Shown: positions 55,535-63,969, counted from the stretch's first letter. The stretch is 64,000 nucleotides of DNA from Trebonia sp963795335 (GCA_963795335.1 CAWCHI010000015.1:186001-250000); one strand, 5' to 3'. Translations and numbers: made by a program. Notes: generated by a model from the letters alone, not told the origin.

Positions 55535-56467
55535 TCACAGTTTCGTGAAAGCCTGCGCTGTCGTCCTTTCCGACAGCAGCGCCGGCGGCCCGATGATCTT
55601 CGAGTCTGGCTTGCCGACGACCTCTTCGTCCTTGCCCTCGTAGTCGAACTTCTCCAGGACGTGCCGGATCGCCTCCAGCCGGGCCCGCTTCTTGTCGTTG
55701 GACTTCACCACCGTCCAGGGCGCGTCGGCCGTGTCGGTGTAGAAGAACATCGCCTCTTTCGCTTCCGTGTAATCGTCCCATTTGTCGAGCGACTGGATGT
55801 CCATCGGGGACAGCTTCCACTGGCGAACCGGGTCGACCTGGCGGATGACGAAGCGGGTGCGCTGCTCGGACGGGGTGACCGAGAACCAGAACTTGGTCAG
55901 GTTCAGCCCGGAGTGCACCAGCATGCGCTCGAACTCCGGCGCCTCGCGCATGAACTCCAGGTACTCCTCGGGAGTGCAGAACCCCATCACCCGCTCCACG
56001 CCGGCCCGGTTGTACCAGGAGCGGTCGAACAGGACGATCTCGCCCGCCGAGGGCAGGTGGGTCACGTAGCGCTGGAAGTACCACTGGGTCCGCTCGCGCT
56101 CGCTGGGCTTCTCCAGCGCCACCACGCGGGCGCCGCGCGGGTTCAGGTGCTCGATGAACCGCTTGATGGTGCCGCCTTTGCCAGCCGCGTCCCGCCCCTC
56201 GAACACGATGACGATCCGCTGCCCGGTGTCCTTGGCCCAGTTCTGCAGCTTGACCAGCTCAATCTGGAGCAGGCGCTTGTGGTGGTCGTAGTACTCGCGC
56301 GTCATCCGCTCGCTGTAGGGGTAATCCTCGCGCCAGGTATCCACCGGCGTGCCATCGGGCCACAGCAGCACGGGATCGTCATCATCGTTGTCCACGACCC
56401 GTAGGTTCGCGAGCAGCTTGATGTCCTCCGGGTCGTCCGACCCCGGTGATGGCGGCGCATTGAACAC
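55535..56467 (-). CDS. ppk2: Polyphosphate kinase 2
   Basis: The 310-residue protein has the PPK2 kinase core: VIVFEGRDAAGKGGTIKRFI (Walker A), YFQRYVTHLPSAGEIVLFDR with SWYNRAGVERVMGF (Walker B and lid), RQWKLSPMDIQSLDKWDDYT and PWTVVKSNDKKRARLEAIRH. An acidic N-terminal segment (DNDDDDPVLLWPDGTPVDTW) precedes it. PPK2 enzymes use polyphosphate to phosphorylate nucleotides, or the reverse; NDP versus NMP specificity is not settled by sequence reading. The PPOX gene follows in the same transcript. Confidence 0.93.
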   Translation of the reverse strand: MFNAPPSPGSDDPEDIKLLANLRVVDNDDDDPVLLWPDGTPVDTWREDYPYSERMTREYYDHHKRLLQIELVKLQNWAKDTGQRIVIVFEGRDAAGKGGTIKRFIEHLNPRGARVVALEKPSERERTQWYFQRYVTHLPSAGEIVLFDRSWYNRAGVERVMGFCTPEEYLEFMREAPEFERMLVHSGLNLTKFWFSVTPSEQRTRFVIRQVDPVRQWKLSPMDIQSLDKWDDYTEAKEAMFFYTDTADAPWTVVKSNDKKRARLEAIRHVLEKFDYEGKDEEVVGKPDSKIIGPPALLSERTTAQAFTKL

Positions 56468-56579
56468 TCATTAAATACAGCACATGAGCCACGCCAGGTC
56501 ACGGGCGGGGGCACGCTATTCATCGTCCGGTCGCCGCCGCGTCCCATCCCCGCCATCCCGAACGGGGGCCGGTGCCCTG

Positions 56580-56725
56580 CTTCCGCCCGCTCGCCTCCGC
56601 TGGCGCTTTGGCTCGTGGCGGGGCTTCCGCTCGCTCGCCTCCGCTGGCGCTTTGGCTCGTGGCGGGGCTTCCGCCCGCTCGCCTCCGCTGGCGCTTTGGC
56701 TCGTGGCGGGGCTTCCGCCCGCTCA
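56580..56725. repeat. 44-bp tandem repeat, 3.3 copies
   Basis: Units start at 56580, 56624 and 56668, with a partial one at 56712, and differ only by a C/T near the start. The core is cttccgcccgctcgcctccg followed by ctggcgctttggctcgtggc and gggg. The last partial unit runs into the stop codon of the amidohydrolase gene (56723-56725). Between this repeat and ppk2 nothing else is recognised. Confidence 0.9.
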
Positions 56726-58393
56726 CTCGTCGCCGTGGACGACCCGGCCGCTCGCGATCGTCAGCGTGACCGAGGTGTCCCCGATGGCAGCGGCCGGGAC
56801 GGCGTACAGGTCCTGGTCGAGCACCGCGAAGTCGGCCACCTTGCCCGCCTCCAGGGTGCCGGCCGCATCCTCCTCGTGGTTCACGTAGGCGACGCCGCGG
56901 GTGAACGCGTCGACCGCGGCGTCCAGTCCGACCGCTTCGCCCGGCAGCAGCGGCACGGTCGTCTCGGTTGTTCCCGGCTGGCCCAGCCGGGGCGACAGCA
57001 TCCGGTTGACGGCGACGTGCAGTTCCTGCAGCGGGTCGGCGCTGGAGACGGGCCAGTCGCTGCCGAACGCGATCCGGCTGCCCATCCGCAGCAGCGTCCC
57101 GATCCGGTACTGCCAGTTAGCCCGCGCTGGGCCGACGAAGGGCACGGTGAGCTGGTCCATCTGGTCGTTCCGGCACGCCCACAGCGGCTGGAAGTTGCCG
57201 GTGACGCCGAGCTTGGCGAACCGCTCCAGGTCGGCCGGGTGGATGAACTGCAGGTGGGCGATGTGGTGGCGGCCGCTGGCGCGCTGCTCGGCGGGCAGCC
57301 CGCCGAGCACGTCGAGCGCGGTCATGACCGCGCGGTCGCCGATCGCGTGAAAGTGCATCTGGAAGCCGAGGTCTCCGAGCCGGTAGGCCGCCTCGGCCAG
57401 CTCCTCCCGGTCGATGAACAGTGCGCCCGAATGGCTCGTGTCGTGGCCGTGACCGTCGAGGTAGGGCGAGCCCATGGCGGCGGTGAACGTCTCGCACACG
57501 CCGTCGAGCATCAGCTTGACCGAGGTGGCACGGTAGTAGCCGCTGCCGTCGGCTGCCTCCCGGCGCGCCTGCAGCTCCTCGAGCTGGTGCAGCCCGAGGT
57601 GCCGGTCCCACCACAGGGCGCCGGTGACCCGCATCGTCAGCAGCCGGTCAGCCGCCGCCTTGAGGTACGTGGCATGAGTGTCGGGGATGCTGATCTCGCC
57701 CGCGTCGCCCACGCAGGCGTCCTGGATGCTGGTGATGCCGAGGGCGTGCAGGTGCCGCTGGGCGGCGAGCAGCGCGGCGGTCAGCTCCGCCTGCGTCGGC
57801 GGTGGCACGTAGTCGGCCACCAGCCGCATGGCGCCGTCGTGCAGTGCGCCGGCCGGGTTTCCGCTGCCGTCCCGCTCGACCCGGCCGTCGGCCGGGTCGC
57901 GGGTGCCGGCGGTGATGCCCGCCAGCTCCAGCGCGGCGTTGTTGACCCAGGCGCTGTGGTGGTCGCGGTTGGGCAGGAACGCGGGCCGCCCGCCGGTGAC
58001 CTCGTCCAGGTCGGCCGCGGCCGGGGTGCCGCCGGGGAACGCGGGCATCGACCAGCCGCCGCCGAGGACCCAGGCACCGGGCGCCAGCGTGGCGCTGTAG
58101 GCGGCGATCACGCCGAGGTACTCGGCCCGGGACCGGTGGCCGGTCAGGTCGCAGCGCAGGGACTCCAGGCCGCCCTGGACCGGGTGCACGTGGGCGTCGC
58201 CGAAGGCGGGGATCGCCAGCCGCCCGCGCAGGTTGATGACCCGGGTGTGCGGGCCGATGACCTGACGGGCCTCGTCATCGCCAAACAGGCCGGTGACCAC
58301 GCCGCCGCTGACCGCCGCGGCCGCGGTGAAGCCGGACGGGTGAGCCGGGGTCCGGATCTTCCCGTTGACGAGGACAAGCTCCGCGATGCTCAT
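56723..58393 (-). CDS. Amidohydrolase family protein (YtcJ-like)
   Basis: ATG 58393 gives 556 residues. LAIPAFGDAHVHPVQGG holds the HxH metal site, LGDLGFQMHFHAIGDRAVMT the later His ligands and SRIAFGSDWPVSSADPLQEL the terminal Asp; LQFIHPADLERFAKLGVTGN is another family strand. YtcJ-type amidohydrolase_3 enzymes hydrolyse N-substituted amides; the substrate is unknown. No signal peptide. The stop lies at the edge of the 44-bp tandem repeat. An open frame extends upstream to 58966, but it is antisense to rnhA. Confidence 0.86.
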   Translation of the reverse strand: MSIAELVLVNGKIRTPAHPSGFTAAAAVSGGVVTGLFGDDEARQVIGPHTRVINLRGRLAIPAFGDAHVHPVQGGLESLRCDLTGHRSRAEYLGVIAAYSATLAPGAWVLGGGWSMPAFPGGTPAAADLDEVTGGRPAFLPNRDHHSAWVNNAALELAGITAGTRDPADGRVERDGSGNPAGALHDGAMRLVADYVPPPTQAELTAALLAAQRHLHALGITSIQDACVGDAGEISIPDTHATYLKAAADRLLTMRVTGALWWDRHLGLHQLEELQARREAADGSGYYRATSVKLMLDGVCETFTAAMGSPYLDGHGHDTSHSGALFIDREELAEAAYRLGDLGFQMHFHAIGDRAVMTALDVLGGLPAEQRASGRHHIAHLQFIHPADLERFAKLGVTGNFQPLWACRNDQMDQLTVPFVGPARANWQYRIGTLLRMGSRIAFGSDWPVSSADPLQELHVAVNRMLSPRLGQPGTTETTVPLLPGEAVGLDAAVDAFTRGVAYVNHEEDAAGTLEAGKVADFAVLDQDLYAVPAAAIGDTSVTLTIASGRVVHGDE

Positions 58394-58456
58394 GAACCCG
58401 GATGTTAGCGGCCTGCCCGCGGTCCGGGGACCCGGTGCGGCGGTAGCCTTCCCTGC

Positions 58457-58915
58457 ATGACCGACTCCCCGGCCCCGGCCGTGATCTACACCGACGGCGC
58501 CTGCAGCGGCAATCCCGGACCGGGCGGCTGGGGCGCGGTGCTCCGTTACGGCGGCGTGGTCCGCGAGCTGCACGGCGGCGAGCGGTCCACCACCAACAAC
58601 CGGATGGAACTGATGGCCGCGATCTCCGCCCTGGAGGCGCTGACCCGCCCGGTCCCGGTCGAGCTGTACACCGACAGCAAGTACGTGCTCGACGGGATCA
58701 CCAAATGGCTGCCGGGCTGGCAGCGCAGCGGCTGGATGACGTCGGCCAAGAAGCCGGTCAAGAACGTCGACCTGTGGCAGCGGCTGGTCGCGGCGATGGC
58801 GCCGCACCAGGTCAGCTGGCACTGGGTGAAGGGGCACAACGGGGACCCCGGCAACGAGCGGGCCGACGAGCTCGCCCGCCTCGGTATCGAGGACGTCCTG
58901 GCCGGGCGCCGCTAG
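58457..58915 (+). CDS. rnhA: Ribonuclease HI
   Basis: The 152-residue protein has all four catalytic acids: VIYTDGACSGNPGPGGWG (Asp), TTNNRMELMAAISALEAL (Glu), VELYTDSKYVLDGI (Asp) and GDPGNERADELAR (Asp), with the His of VKGHNGDPGN. It also has the basic substrate-handle region GWQRSGWMTSAKKPVKNVDL. RNase HI removes RNA from RNA-DNA hybrids. It is divergent from the amidohydrolase gene. Confidence 0.95.
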   Translation: MTDSPAPAVIYTDGACSGNPGPGGWGAVLRYGGVVRELHGGERSTTNNRMELMAAISALEALTRPVPVELYTDSKYVLDGITKWLPGWQRSGWMTSAKKPVKNVDLWQRLVAAMAPHQVSWHWVKGHNGDPGNERADELARLGIEDVLAGRR

Positions 58916-58952
58916 CCCGTCACCCGGGAGCGTGCACCGGCCCGGAACGTGC

Positions 58953-58988
58953 GCCAGGCCGCTCACCGGGGCGGGTGAGCGGCCTGGC
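58953..58988. terminator. Bidirectional hairpin terminator between rnhA and the LysM gene
   Basis: Perfect 15-bp arms GCCAGGCCGCTCACC and GGTGAGCGGCCTGGC around a 6-nt loop. It lies between two converging genes, 37 bp after the rnhA stop. Confidence 0.82.
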
Positions 58989-59043
58989 CAGGAAAGCGGC
59001 GCCGCGGACGGACTAGGGGGCTAAGGGCGCATCAGGGTGCGCG

Positions 59044-60009
59044 TCAGCATCGCCCGTAGTAGGCACCGCTGTGGTACGTGGTCCAGGCGTTCCAGTTGCT
59101 GCCGTCGTCCGACAAGACGATGGCCGAATGGGCGTTGGCGGCCGGGTTGAGCGTGGCCAGGGCGCCGTTGGAGCCGTTGATCTGCCACAGCCCGAAGTCG
59201 TCGGTCGGGCTGATCGCGTTGGGGTTGCCGCCCGACTCGGCCATCGCGATCTCGGCCGCCATGACGGCGTCGGCCGCGTTGCCGCCCGCCGCTTCCCACA
59301 GCTGCTCGAGCCCTGAGCAGCTGTAGCTGCCGCTGGCGGTCGTCGCGGCGGCCGACTGCACGGCCACGTCGGTGGTGGCCGTGGAGTGACTGCTGGTGCC
59401 GCTGCTGCTGGCCACGGTCTGGACTGCGGGTGCCGCCACGGGGGCCGCGACCGGCTGGGCGTGCCTGGGCGTGTAGCTGGCCGGCTTGAAGCTCGCGGGC
59501 ACGGTGGCCGGGATGACCAGTTTCTCGCCGGCGAAGATATCGTCCGGGTCGGAGATCGTCTTGGCGTTCTCGTGGTAGAGGTACTGCCAGTCCGCGGCCT
59601 TGTGGTAGTACCGGCTCGCGATCTTGGCCAGCGTGTCCCCGTCGCGGACGGTGTAGCGAGTGGTCGTGGCGACGGCCGCGTGCTTGGCCGGCGTGGCGGC
59701 GGCGAGGGTCACGACGTGGGTCTCGAACGATTCCAGCGTGACCTGAGCCGCCTGGGCGGCGACTTCGCTGGCGCTGGCGAGGCTGTTCCCGTCCGCCGAG
59801 GCGGCCTGGTTCCCGGCGGCCGTCACGGTAGTGGCTGTCGTCGTGTCGGCCAGCGCGCTGTGCGCCGAGCCTGCGACCAGCGCCCCCGCGATGGCGACGG
59901 CCGGCGCGGCCTTGCCCGCGGTGACCGCGACCTTCTCTACCTGCGAGGGGCTGCTGTGCCGTCCCCTGCGCCTGATCCTGATCGTCCGGTCACTCCGCCC
60001 AGCGGTCAT
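59044..60009 (-). CDS. Secreted LysM protein with lytic-transglycosylase/Rpf-like domain
   Basis: The 321-residue protein has a basic N-terminus and an export helix (VAVTAGKAAPAVAIAGALVA, then SAHSALA as a likely signal peptidase site). A LysM module follows at about 118-168 (YTVRDGDTLAKIASRYYHKA, IFAGEKLVIP), then a Ser/Thr/Ala linker, and a C-terminal transglycosylase-like domain: DAVMAAEIAMAESGGNPNAI with the catalytic Glu and FGLWQINGSNGALATLNPAA. Such enzymes cut peptidoglycan glycan strands during growth or resuscitation. It converges on rnhA with a shared terminator between. Confidence 0.84.
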   Translation of the reverse strand: MTAGRSDRTIRIRRRGRHSSPSQVEKVAVTAGKAAPAVAIAGALVAGSAHSALADTTTATTVTAAGNQAASADGNSLASASEVAAQAAQVTLESFETHVVTLAAATPAKHAAVATTTRYTVRDGDTLAKIASRYYHKAADWQYLYHENAKTISDPDDIFAGEKLVIPATVPASFKPASYTPRHAQPVAAPVAAPAVQTVASSSGTSSHSTATTDVAVQSAAATTASGSYSCSGLEQLWEAAGGNAADAVMAAEIAMAESGGNPNAISPTDDFGLWQINGSNGALATLNPAANAHSAIVLSDDGSNWNAWTTYHSGAYYGRC

Positions 60010-60327
60010 TCTCTCCCCAACGTTGCTGCCGTGCCCGTCCTACCCGGCGTGGCGCCTCTCGGCGGGCCCTTTTCGAGCATGGTGAACAGACCGGAAAATT
60101 CGGCTTGTCCGTTGCGCTACGGTCCTGCTGGCCTGGTGGCTTCTCAGCACTTTTGTCCCAGTACCTCACTGCTGACAGGAACTATGGCAGGGACGGAAGG
60201 CGGCCCGCAGGCAAATCGAGTTTTTTCCGTGATCGTGTCGTGATGAAATACGGACAGACGATCAGCACCCGGGACACTGGCCCTGGTCAAGGTGACGCAG
60301 ACCAGGTCAGTTGCGATACTGGCGGGC
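60010..60327. other. Divergent upstream region of the LysM and MaoC genes
   Basis: No coding sequence is supported. The LysM gene would have a leader of up to about 250 nt on the minus strand. I looked for a c-di-AMP (ydaO) riboswitch, often found before such wall-hydrolase genes, and saw only scattered resemblance (GCCGAA and CGGGTAGG pieces), not a full consensus. Confidence 0.4.
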
Positions 60328-60804
60328 GTGAGTGATGACGCTGAGCGGGCCGCCCGCTACTTCGAGGACTACCAGCCGGGAACCGTCGTTGACTGCGGCA
60401 GCTTCAGCCTGACCGAGGCGGAGATCATCGCCTTTGCCCGCCAGTACGACCCGCAACCGTTCCACGTCGACCCGGTGGCGGCCAAGGACGGGCCGTTCGG
60501 CGGCCTCATCGCCAGCGGCTGGCACACCACCAGCGTGATGATGCGGCACCTGGTCGACCACTATGTCAGCCCGGAGAGCAGCATCGGGTCGCCCGGGGTG
60601 GACAACATCCGCTGGTCCCGGCCGGTCCGCCCGGGTGACACGCTGCGGGTGCGGGCGACCGTGGTGGACGCGCGGCGCTCGTCGAGCAAGCCGGACCGGG
60701 GCATCATCACGACGCTGGCCGAGGTGCTGAACTCGGGTGGTGAGGTGGCCATGCGGGTCACCGCCAACAACTTCATCCTGCTGCGGGACCCGTCGGCCGG
60801 GTAG
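60328..60804 (+). CDS. MaoC-family hydratase (hot-dog fold)
   Basis: GTG 60328 gives 158 residues. The hydratase-2 motif is clear: FARQYDPQPFHVDPVAAKDG has the catalytic Asp/His, and GPFGGLIASGWHTTSVMMRH follows. A single hot-dog domain of this length acts as a dimer on enoyl-CoA or similar thioesters. An in-frame ATG at 60292 is possible. Its stop is 3 bp from that of the converging amidotransferase gene. Confidence 0.86.
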   Translation: MSDDAERAARYFEDYQPGTVVDCGSFSLTEAEIIAFARQYDPQPFHVDPVAAKDGPFGGLIASGWHTTSVMMRHLVDHYVSPESSIGSPGVDNIRWSRPVRPGDTLRVRATVVDARRSSSKPDRGIITTLAEVLNSGGEVAMRVTANNFILLRDPSAG

Positions 60805-60807
60805 CGG

Positions 60808-61560
60808 TCACCCGGCGGCGGTGCTGGCCCCCGAGCTCGCCGCGGCGCTCGCCTCGCTCACGGCATAGGCGGCCGCGGCGGCGGCGAAAGCCCGGATGAC
60901 CGGGTGCGGCTGGGTCCCGTCACCGTGCAGTTCGGGCTGGAACAGCGTGCCGAGGAAGAACGGGTGCCCGGGCAGCTCGGCGATGCGGACCTGGCCGCTG
61001 TCGTCGAAACCGCTGAACACCAGCCCGTGGCGGGTTAGGGTCTCCAGGTAGGCCGGATTGAGGCCGAAGCTGCAGTGGTAGCGCTCGGTCCGGCGGCCGG
61101 GACCGGAGATGCTCGCCGCGAGCGTGCCCGGGACGACCATGACCGCTTCCTCATGGCCGCGCAGCGAGCACTCAAGCGGCACGATGAGGTGCTCGGCGGC
61201 GTCCGGGGTGACCTCCGCGTTCTCCACCGCCGCGAGGCCGCAGACGTCGCGCGCGTACTCCAGCAGCGCGTACTGGAACCCGCCGCAGGTGCCGAGGAAC
61301 GGGATACCCCGCTCGCGGGCGGTGCGCACGGCCGCGACGGCGCCGTCCGCGTCCGCGTAAGGGCTGCCCGGCGCGACCCAGATCGCGTCGAACCGGTCCA
61401 GCTCACACCCGGCCGCGTCGGGGGTGGCGACCCAGTACGGGTCGAGCGCGATGGACTCCCGGGTGACGAGGGCGTCGATGAGCCGGGGGATGCGCGTATG
61501 CGCCCTGACGTTGGCTGACCGGTCGCCCACGAGCGCAATCCGGGGGGTGTGCGTTTCCAT
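60808..61560 (-). CDS. CTP synthase C-terminal-related class I glutamine amidotransferase-like protein
   Basis: ATG 61560 gives 250 residues starting ETHTPRIALVGDRSANVRAH. The class I amidotransferase fold is visible: DAIWVAPGSPYADADGAVAA, GIPFLGTCGGFQYALLEYAR with the nucleophile Cys, and HPFFLGTLFQPELHGDGTQP. In PyrG the last motif is FHPE; here the catalytic His position is Gln (FQPE), so the Cys-His-Glu triad is incomplete. The protein matches what I know as the stand-alone CTP synthase C-terminal-related (seleno)protein family, whose role is unknown. It is divergent from the LysR gene. Confidence 0.78.
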   Translation of the reverse strand: METHTPRIALVGDRSANVRAHTRIPRLIDALVTRESIALDPYWVATPDAAGCELDRFDAIWVAPGSPYADADGAVAAVRTARERGIPFLGTCGGFQYALLEYARDVCGLAAVENAEVTPDAAEHLIVPLECSLRGHEEAVMVVPGTLAASISGPGRRTERYHCSFGLNPAYLETLTRHGLVFSGFDDSGQVRIAELPGHPFFLGTLFQPELHGDGTQPHPVIRAFAAAAAAYAVSEASAAASSGASTAAG

Positions 61561-61617
61561 GGGCCCATCGTCGCGCGTCACCGGAGTTAAGCGCCAACGA
61601 TGATTACTTGTCTCCCG

Positions 61618-61632
61618 ATAAGCCATGCTTAT
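61618..61632. promoter_or_regulatory. LysR-type T-N11-A operator at the LysR start
   Basis: ATAAGC-cat-GCTTAT is a perfect 6-3-6 inverted repeat, overlapped by a second, GCCAT-gctt-ATGGC (61622-61635). Both end just before ATG 61636. The site lies in the gap to the divergent amidotransferase gene and fits LysR autoregulation. Confidence 0.6.
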
Positions 61633-61635
61633 GGC

Positions 61636-62946
61636 ATGGAGGCGCAGCAGCTCACAACGTTCGTCACCGTCGCCCGCCTCGGCAGCTTCTCCGCCGCCGC
61701 GTCCGCCCTCGGCTATACCCAGGCGGCCGTCTCCCAGCAGGTCGCCGCCCTCGAGGCCGACCTCAGGACCCGCCTGCTCACCCGCCGCCCGGTCGCCCCG
61801 ACCGAGGCCGGCGCCCGCCTGCTCGAACACGCCGAGCCCATCCTGCTCCGTCTGGCCGCCGCCCGCTCCGACGTCACCCGCCTGTCGACCACCCCCGCCG
61901 CCACACTCCGCATCGGAATAACGCCCCTGGCCGGCACCGCCAGATCCCTCACCCAGGCCCTGTCAGATCTCCGCCACCAGATGCCCCGCCTGCACGTCAC
62001 GCTGAACACCGCGCCGCGCCACATTCTCGCCACCGCGGTGGCCCAAGGAGAAATAGAGCTAGCCCTCACCGACGGCCTGGCTGCCCCCGGCGACCCCCTC
62101 ACCGACCAAGACCAACCCCCCATTTCAGCCGAAGGCCTAACCGAAGAACCCGTAGTGGTCGTGCTCCCGAAAGACCATCCCCTGGCGACCCGCCGGTCCC
62201 TCAGCCTCCAAGACCTAGCCGACGCCCGATGGATAGCCGCCGACAACATAGCCCCGCCGCTAGCAGAAATAGCCCGCCACGCTGGCACCGAAGGCTTCCG
62301 CCCGGCCCTGACCTACACCGGCCAAGACACCCAAACCCTCATCCACCTGGCAGCAACCGGCCACGGCCTGACCCTGCTCTCACAATCCGTCACGACGCAG
62401 CCAGGAATAACCGCCATCCCGATTACGACACCCCGTCTGTGTCATCGCCTAGAGCTAATCCACGCAGCGATGGCCCCGAATTCCCCCGCGCACGTCCTAG
62501 CGACAATCCTGGCCCAGCCCGAGACCACCCCGCCCACCCCGCCGGAACGTCACAATAGCTACGCCAGAGGCGTCTGCCCGTTACGAGCAGAAGGACGAGA
62601 GTCGCCATCGACCGGCCCCGCGCCGACGCCCTTGCGCACCGACTCGAGAATCGTCAGCCCCTGGGAAACCAGCCCGGCGGCGATCTCCCCGAGCCCGTCC
62701 GCCCCGTTCAGGATGGAAACGTTCGCCCCCTGCAGGCCGCCCGCCGCCTCCTTGACGATCTGCGGGAGCTGGGCGATCAGCATCTGGTCGAGGGCGACCC
62801 GGTTGTTGGACGCGGCCGCCTCGGCCGCGATCCGGGTGCGCTCGGCGTCGGCCTTGGCCAGGATCTTGACCTTCTCCGCCTCGGCTTCGGCCGGCCGGAT
62901 GACCTCGGAGACGAGCTGCTGCTGGCGCAGCTCGGCCTGCTGCTGA
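61636..62946 (+). CDS. LysR-family transcriptional regulator (homology ends near 62540)
   Basis: ATG 61636 starts EAQQLTTFVTVARLGSFSAA with the LysR helix-turn-helix SALGYTQAAVSQQVAALEAD, then an effector domain (LRIGITPLAGTARSLTQALS, LTEEPVVVVLPKDHPLATRR, HLAATGHGLTLLSQ). LysR proteins of this type end near 300 residues, which falls near 62540; the frame as sequenced stays open for another 400 bp across the opposing flotillin gene, so a stop was lost or mis-sequenced. Codon use changes inside the gene: from about 61915 on, rare ATA and CTA codons and A-ending codons are frequent. A palindrome at the start suggests autoregulation and control of the divergent amidotransferase. Confidence 0.78.
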   Translation: MEAQQLTTFVTVARLGSFSAAASALGYTQAAVSQQVAALEADLRTRLLTRRPVAPTEAGARLLEHAEPILLRLAAARSDVTRLSTTPAATLRIGITPLAGTARSLTQALSDLRHQMPRLHVTLNTAPRHILATAVAQGEIELALTDGLAAPGDPLTDQDQPPISAEGLTEEPVVVVLPKDHPLATRRSLSLQDLADARWIAADNIAPPLAEIARHAGTEGFRPALTYTGQDTQTLIHLAATGHGLTLLSQSVTTQPGITAIPITTPRLCHRLELIHAAMAPNSPAHVLATILAQPETTPPTPPERHNSYARGVCPLRAEGRESPSTGPAPTPLRTDSRIVSPWETSPAAISPSPSAPFRMETFAPCRPPAASLTICGSWAISIWSRATRLLDAAASAAIRVRSASALARILTFSASASAGRMTSETSCCWRSSACC

Positions 62947-63695
62947 GCGAGCTTGGCCTGGGTTGCGATGACCGCCTGCTGCGCCTCGGCCTGGGCCAGC
63001 GGGCCGGACTGGGCCGCCATGGCCTGGGCCTTGTCGATCTCAGCCTTGTACTGGGCCTGGACGACGGCGGTCTGCCGGGCGAACTCGGCCTGCTTGCGGA
63101 CCGACTCCTGCTGCGCCTCGGCCGCGGCCTGGTCGGCCGCCGCCTGGGCGATCTTGGCCTGCCGCTGGATGGCGGCGTTGTTGGGGGCGGCCATGGCCGC
63201 GATGTAGCCCGCGCCCATGTCGTCGATCGACTGGATCTGGAGCGAGTCGACGGTGAGGCCGATGGTGCCCATCTCCTGCTTGGAACCGTCGAGCACCTCG
63301 GTCGCCAGCTTCTGCCGCTCGGTGACGATCTCCTCGACCGTCATCGAGCCGATGATGGAGCGCAGGTGGCCAGCGAAGATGCGGCCGGTCAGGATCGACA
63401 TCTGGTCCTGGTCGGACAGGAACCGCTGGCCGGCGTTGACGATCGACTCGGGGTCGTTGCCGACCTTGAACGCGATCACCGCGCGCACGTTGAGTGAGAT
63501 GCCCTGCTTGGTCACGCAGGTCTCCGATACCTCGGACTCCTGCATCGACAGGGTCAGATAGCGGGCCTTGCGGAAGCCCGGCATGACGAACGCACCGTGA
63601 CCGGTGACGACCCGGAAAGGCGCGTCGCGAAGACCGTAACGGCCACCGGAAACCAGCATGGCTTCGTCGGGGGCGGGAACGCGGTAGCCCAACAT
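62559..63695 (-). CDS. Flotillin/SPFH-family protein
   Basis: ATG 63695, behind AGGAGAG, gives 378 residues. The N-terminal SPFH part has GYRVPAPDEAMLVSGGRYGL, FRVVTGHGAFVMPGFRKARY and LTGRIFAGHLRSIIGSMTVE. A long Ala/Gln/Glu-rich coiled coil follows (AAAEAQQESVRKQAEFARQT to AEAEAEKVKILAKADAERTR), then a short tail. There is no strong membrane helix at the N-terminus. Flotillins scaffold membrane domains, usually with an NfeD-type partner; the gene upstream fits that role. Confidence 0.9.
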   Translation of the reverse strand: MLGYRVPAPDEAMLVSGGRYGLRDAPFRVVTGHGAFVMPGFRKARYLTLSMQESEVSETCVTKQGISLNVRAVIAFKVGNDPESIVNAGQRFLSDQDQMSILTGRIFAGHLRSIIGSMTVEEIVTERQKLATEVLDGSKQEMGTIGLTVDSLQIQSIDDMGAGYIAAMAAPNNAAIQRQAKIAQAAADQAAAEAQQESVRKQAEFARQTAVVQAQYKAEIDKAQAMAAQSGPLAQAEAQQAVIATQAKLAQQQAELRQQQLVSEVIRPAEAEAEKVKILAKADAERTRIAAEAAASNNRVALDQMLIAQLPQIVKEAAGGLQGANVSILNGADGLGEIAAGLVSQGLTILESVRKGVGAGPVDGDSRPSARNGQTPLA

Positions 63696-63699
63696 GATT

Positions 63700-63969
63700 T
63701 CACTCTCCTGAGCGATGAACTTCGTTCGTACCGGGGAGGAAGGGTGCTTCCCCAAGCGAATCGTCCCACGGCATGACGTCGACCGCCCGGGCCCCTCGGT
63801 AGTCAGTGACCAGGACGGTCGTCCCCTTCGTGAGCGGCGCGGCTGACCAGGCAAGGAACTTCTCCGAGCCGCCACGGACACGCACCCGGACCTCGCCCGG
63901 GCCGCTGTCACCCCGGGTGCCGATGACGAGCACGCCGACCGTGCCGATCACGGATTCGTCGCGAGCCAC
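63700..63969 (-). CDS. NfeD-like OB-fold protein (start may lie outside the window)
   Basis: GTG 63969 gives 89 residues, IGTVGVLVIGTRGDSGPGEV and RVRGGSEKFLAWSAAPLTKG, then TTVLVTDYRGARAVDVMPWD: a small beta-barrel like the NfeD C-terminal OB domain, which also occurs alone next to flotillin genes (YuaF/FloA pairs). Its stop overlaps the flotillin ribosome-site region, with 4 bp between the genes. The frame remains open upstream to the window edge, so an N-terminal membrane part could exist. Confidence 0.68.
   Translation of the reverse strand: MARDESVIGTVGVLVIGTRGDSGPGEVRVRVRGGSEKFLAWSAAPLTKGTTVLVTDYRGARAVDVMPWDDSLGEAPFLPGTNEVHRSGE

Noticed and set aside
56580..56725. CRISPR array
   Set aside because: Units are directly adjacent, without variable spacers, and there are no cas genes in the window.
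60010..60327. c-di-AMP (ydaO) riboswitch upstream of the LysM gene
   Set aside because: Only isolated pieces resemble the consensus; the paired core cannot be drawn. A covariance-model search would decide.
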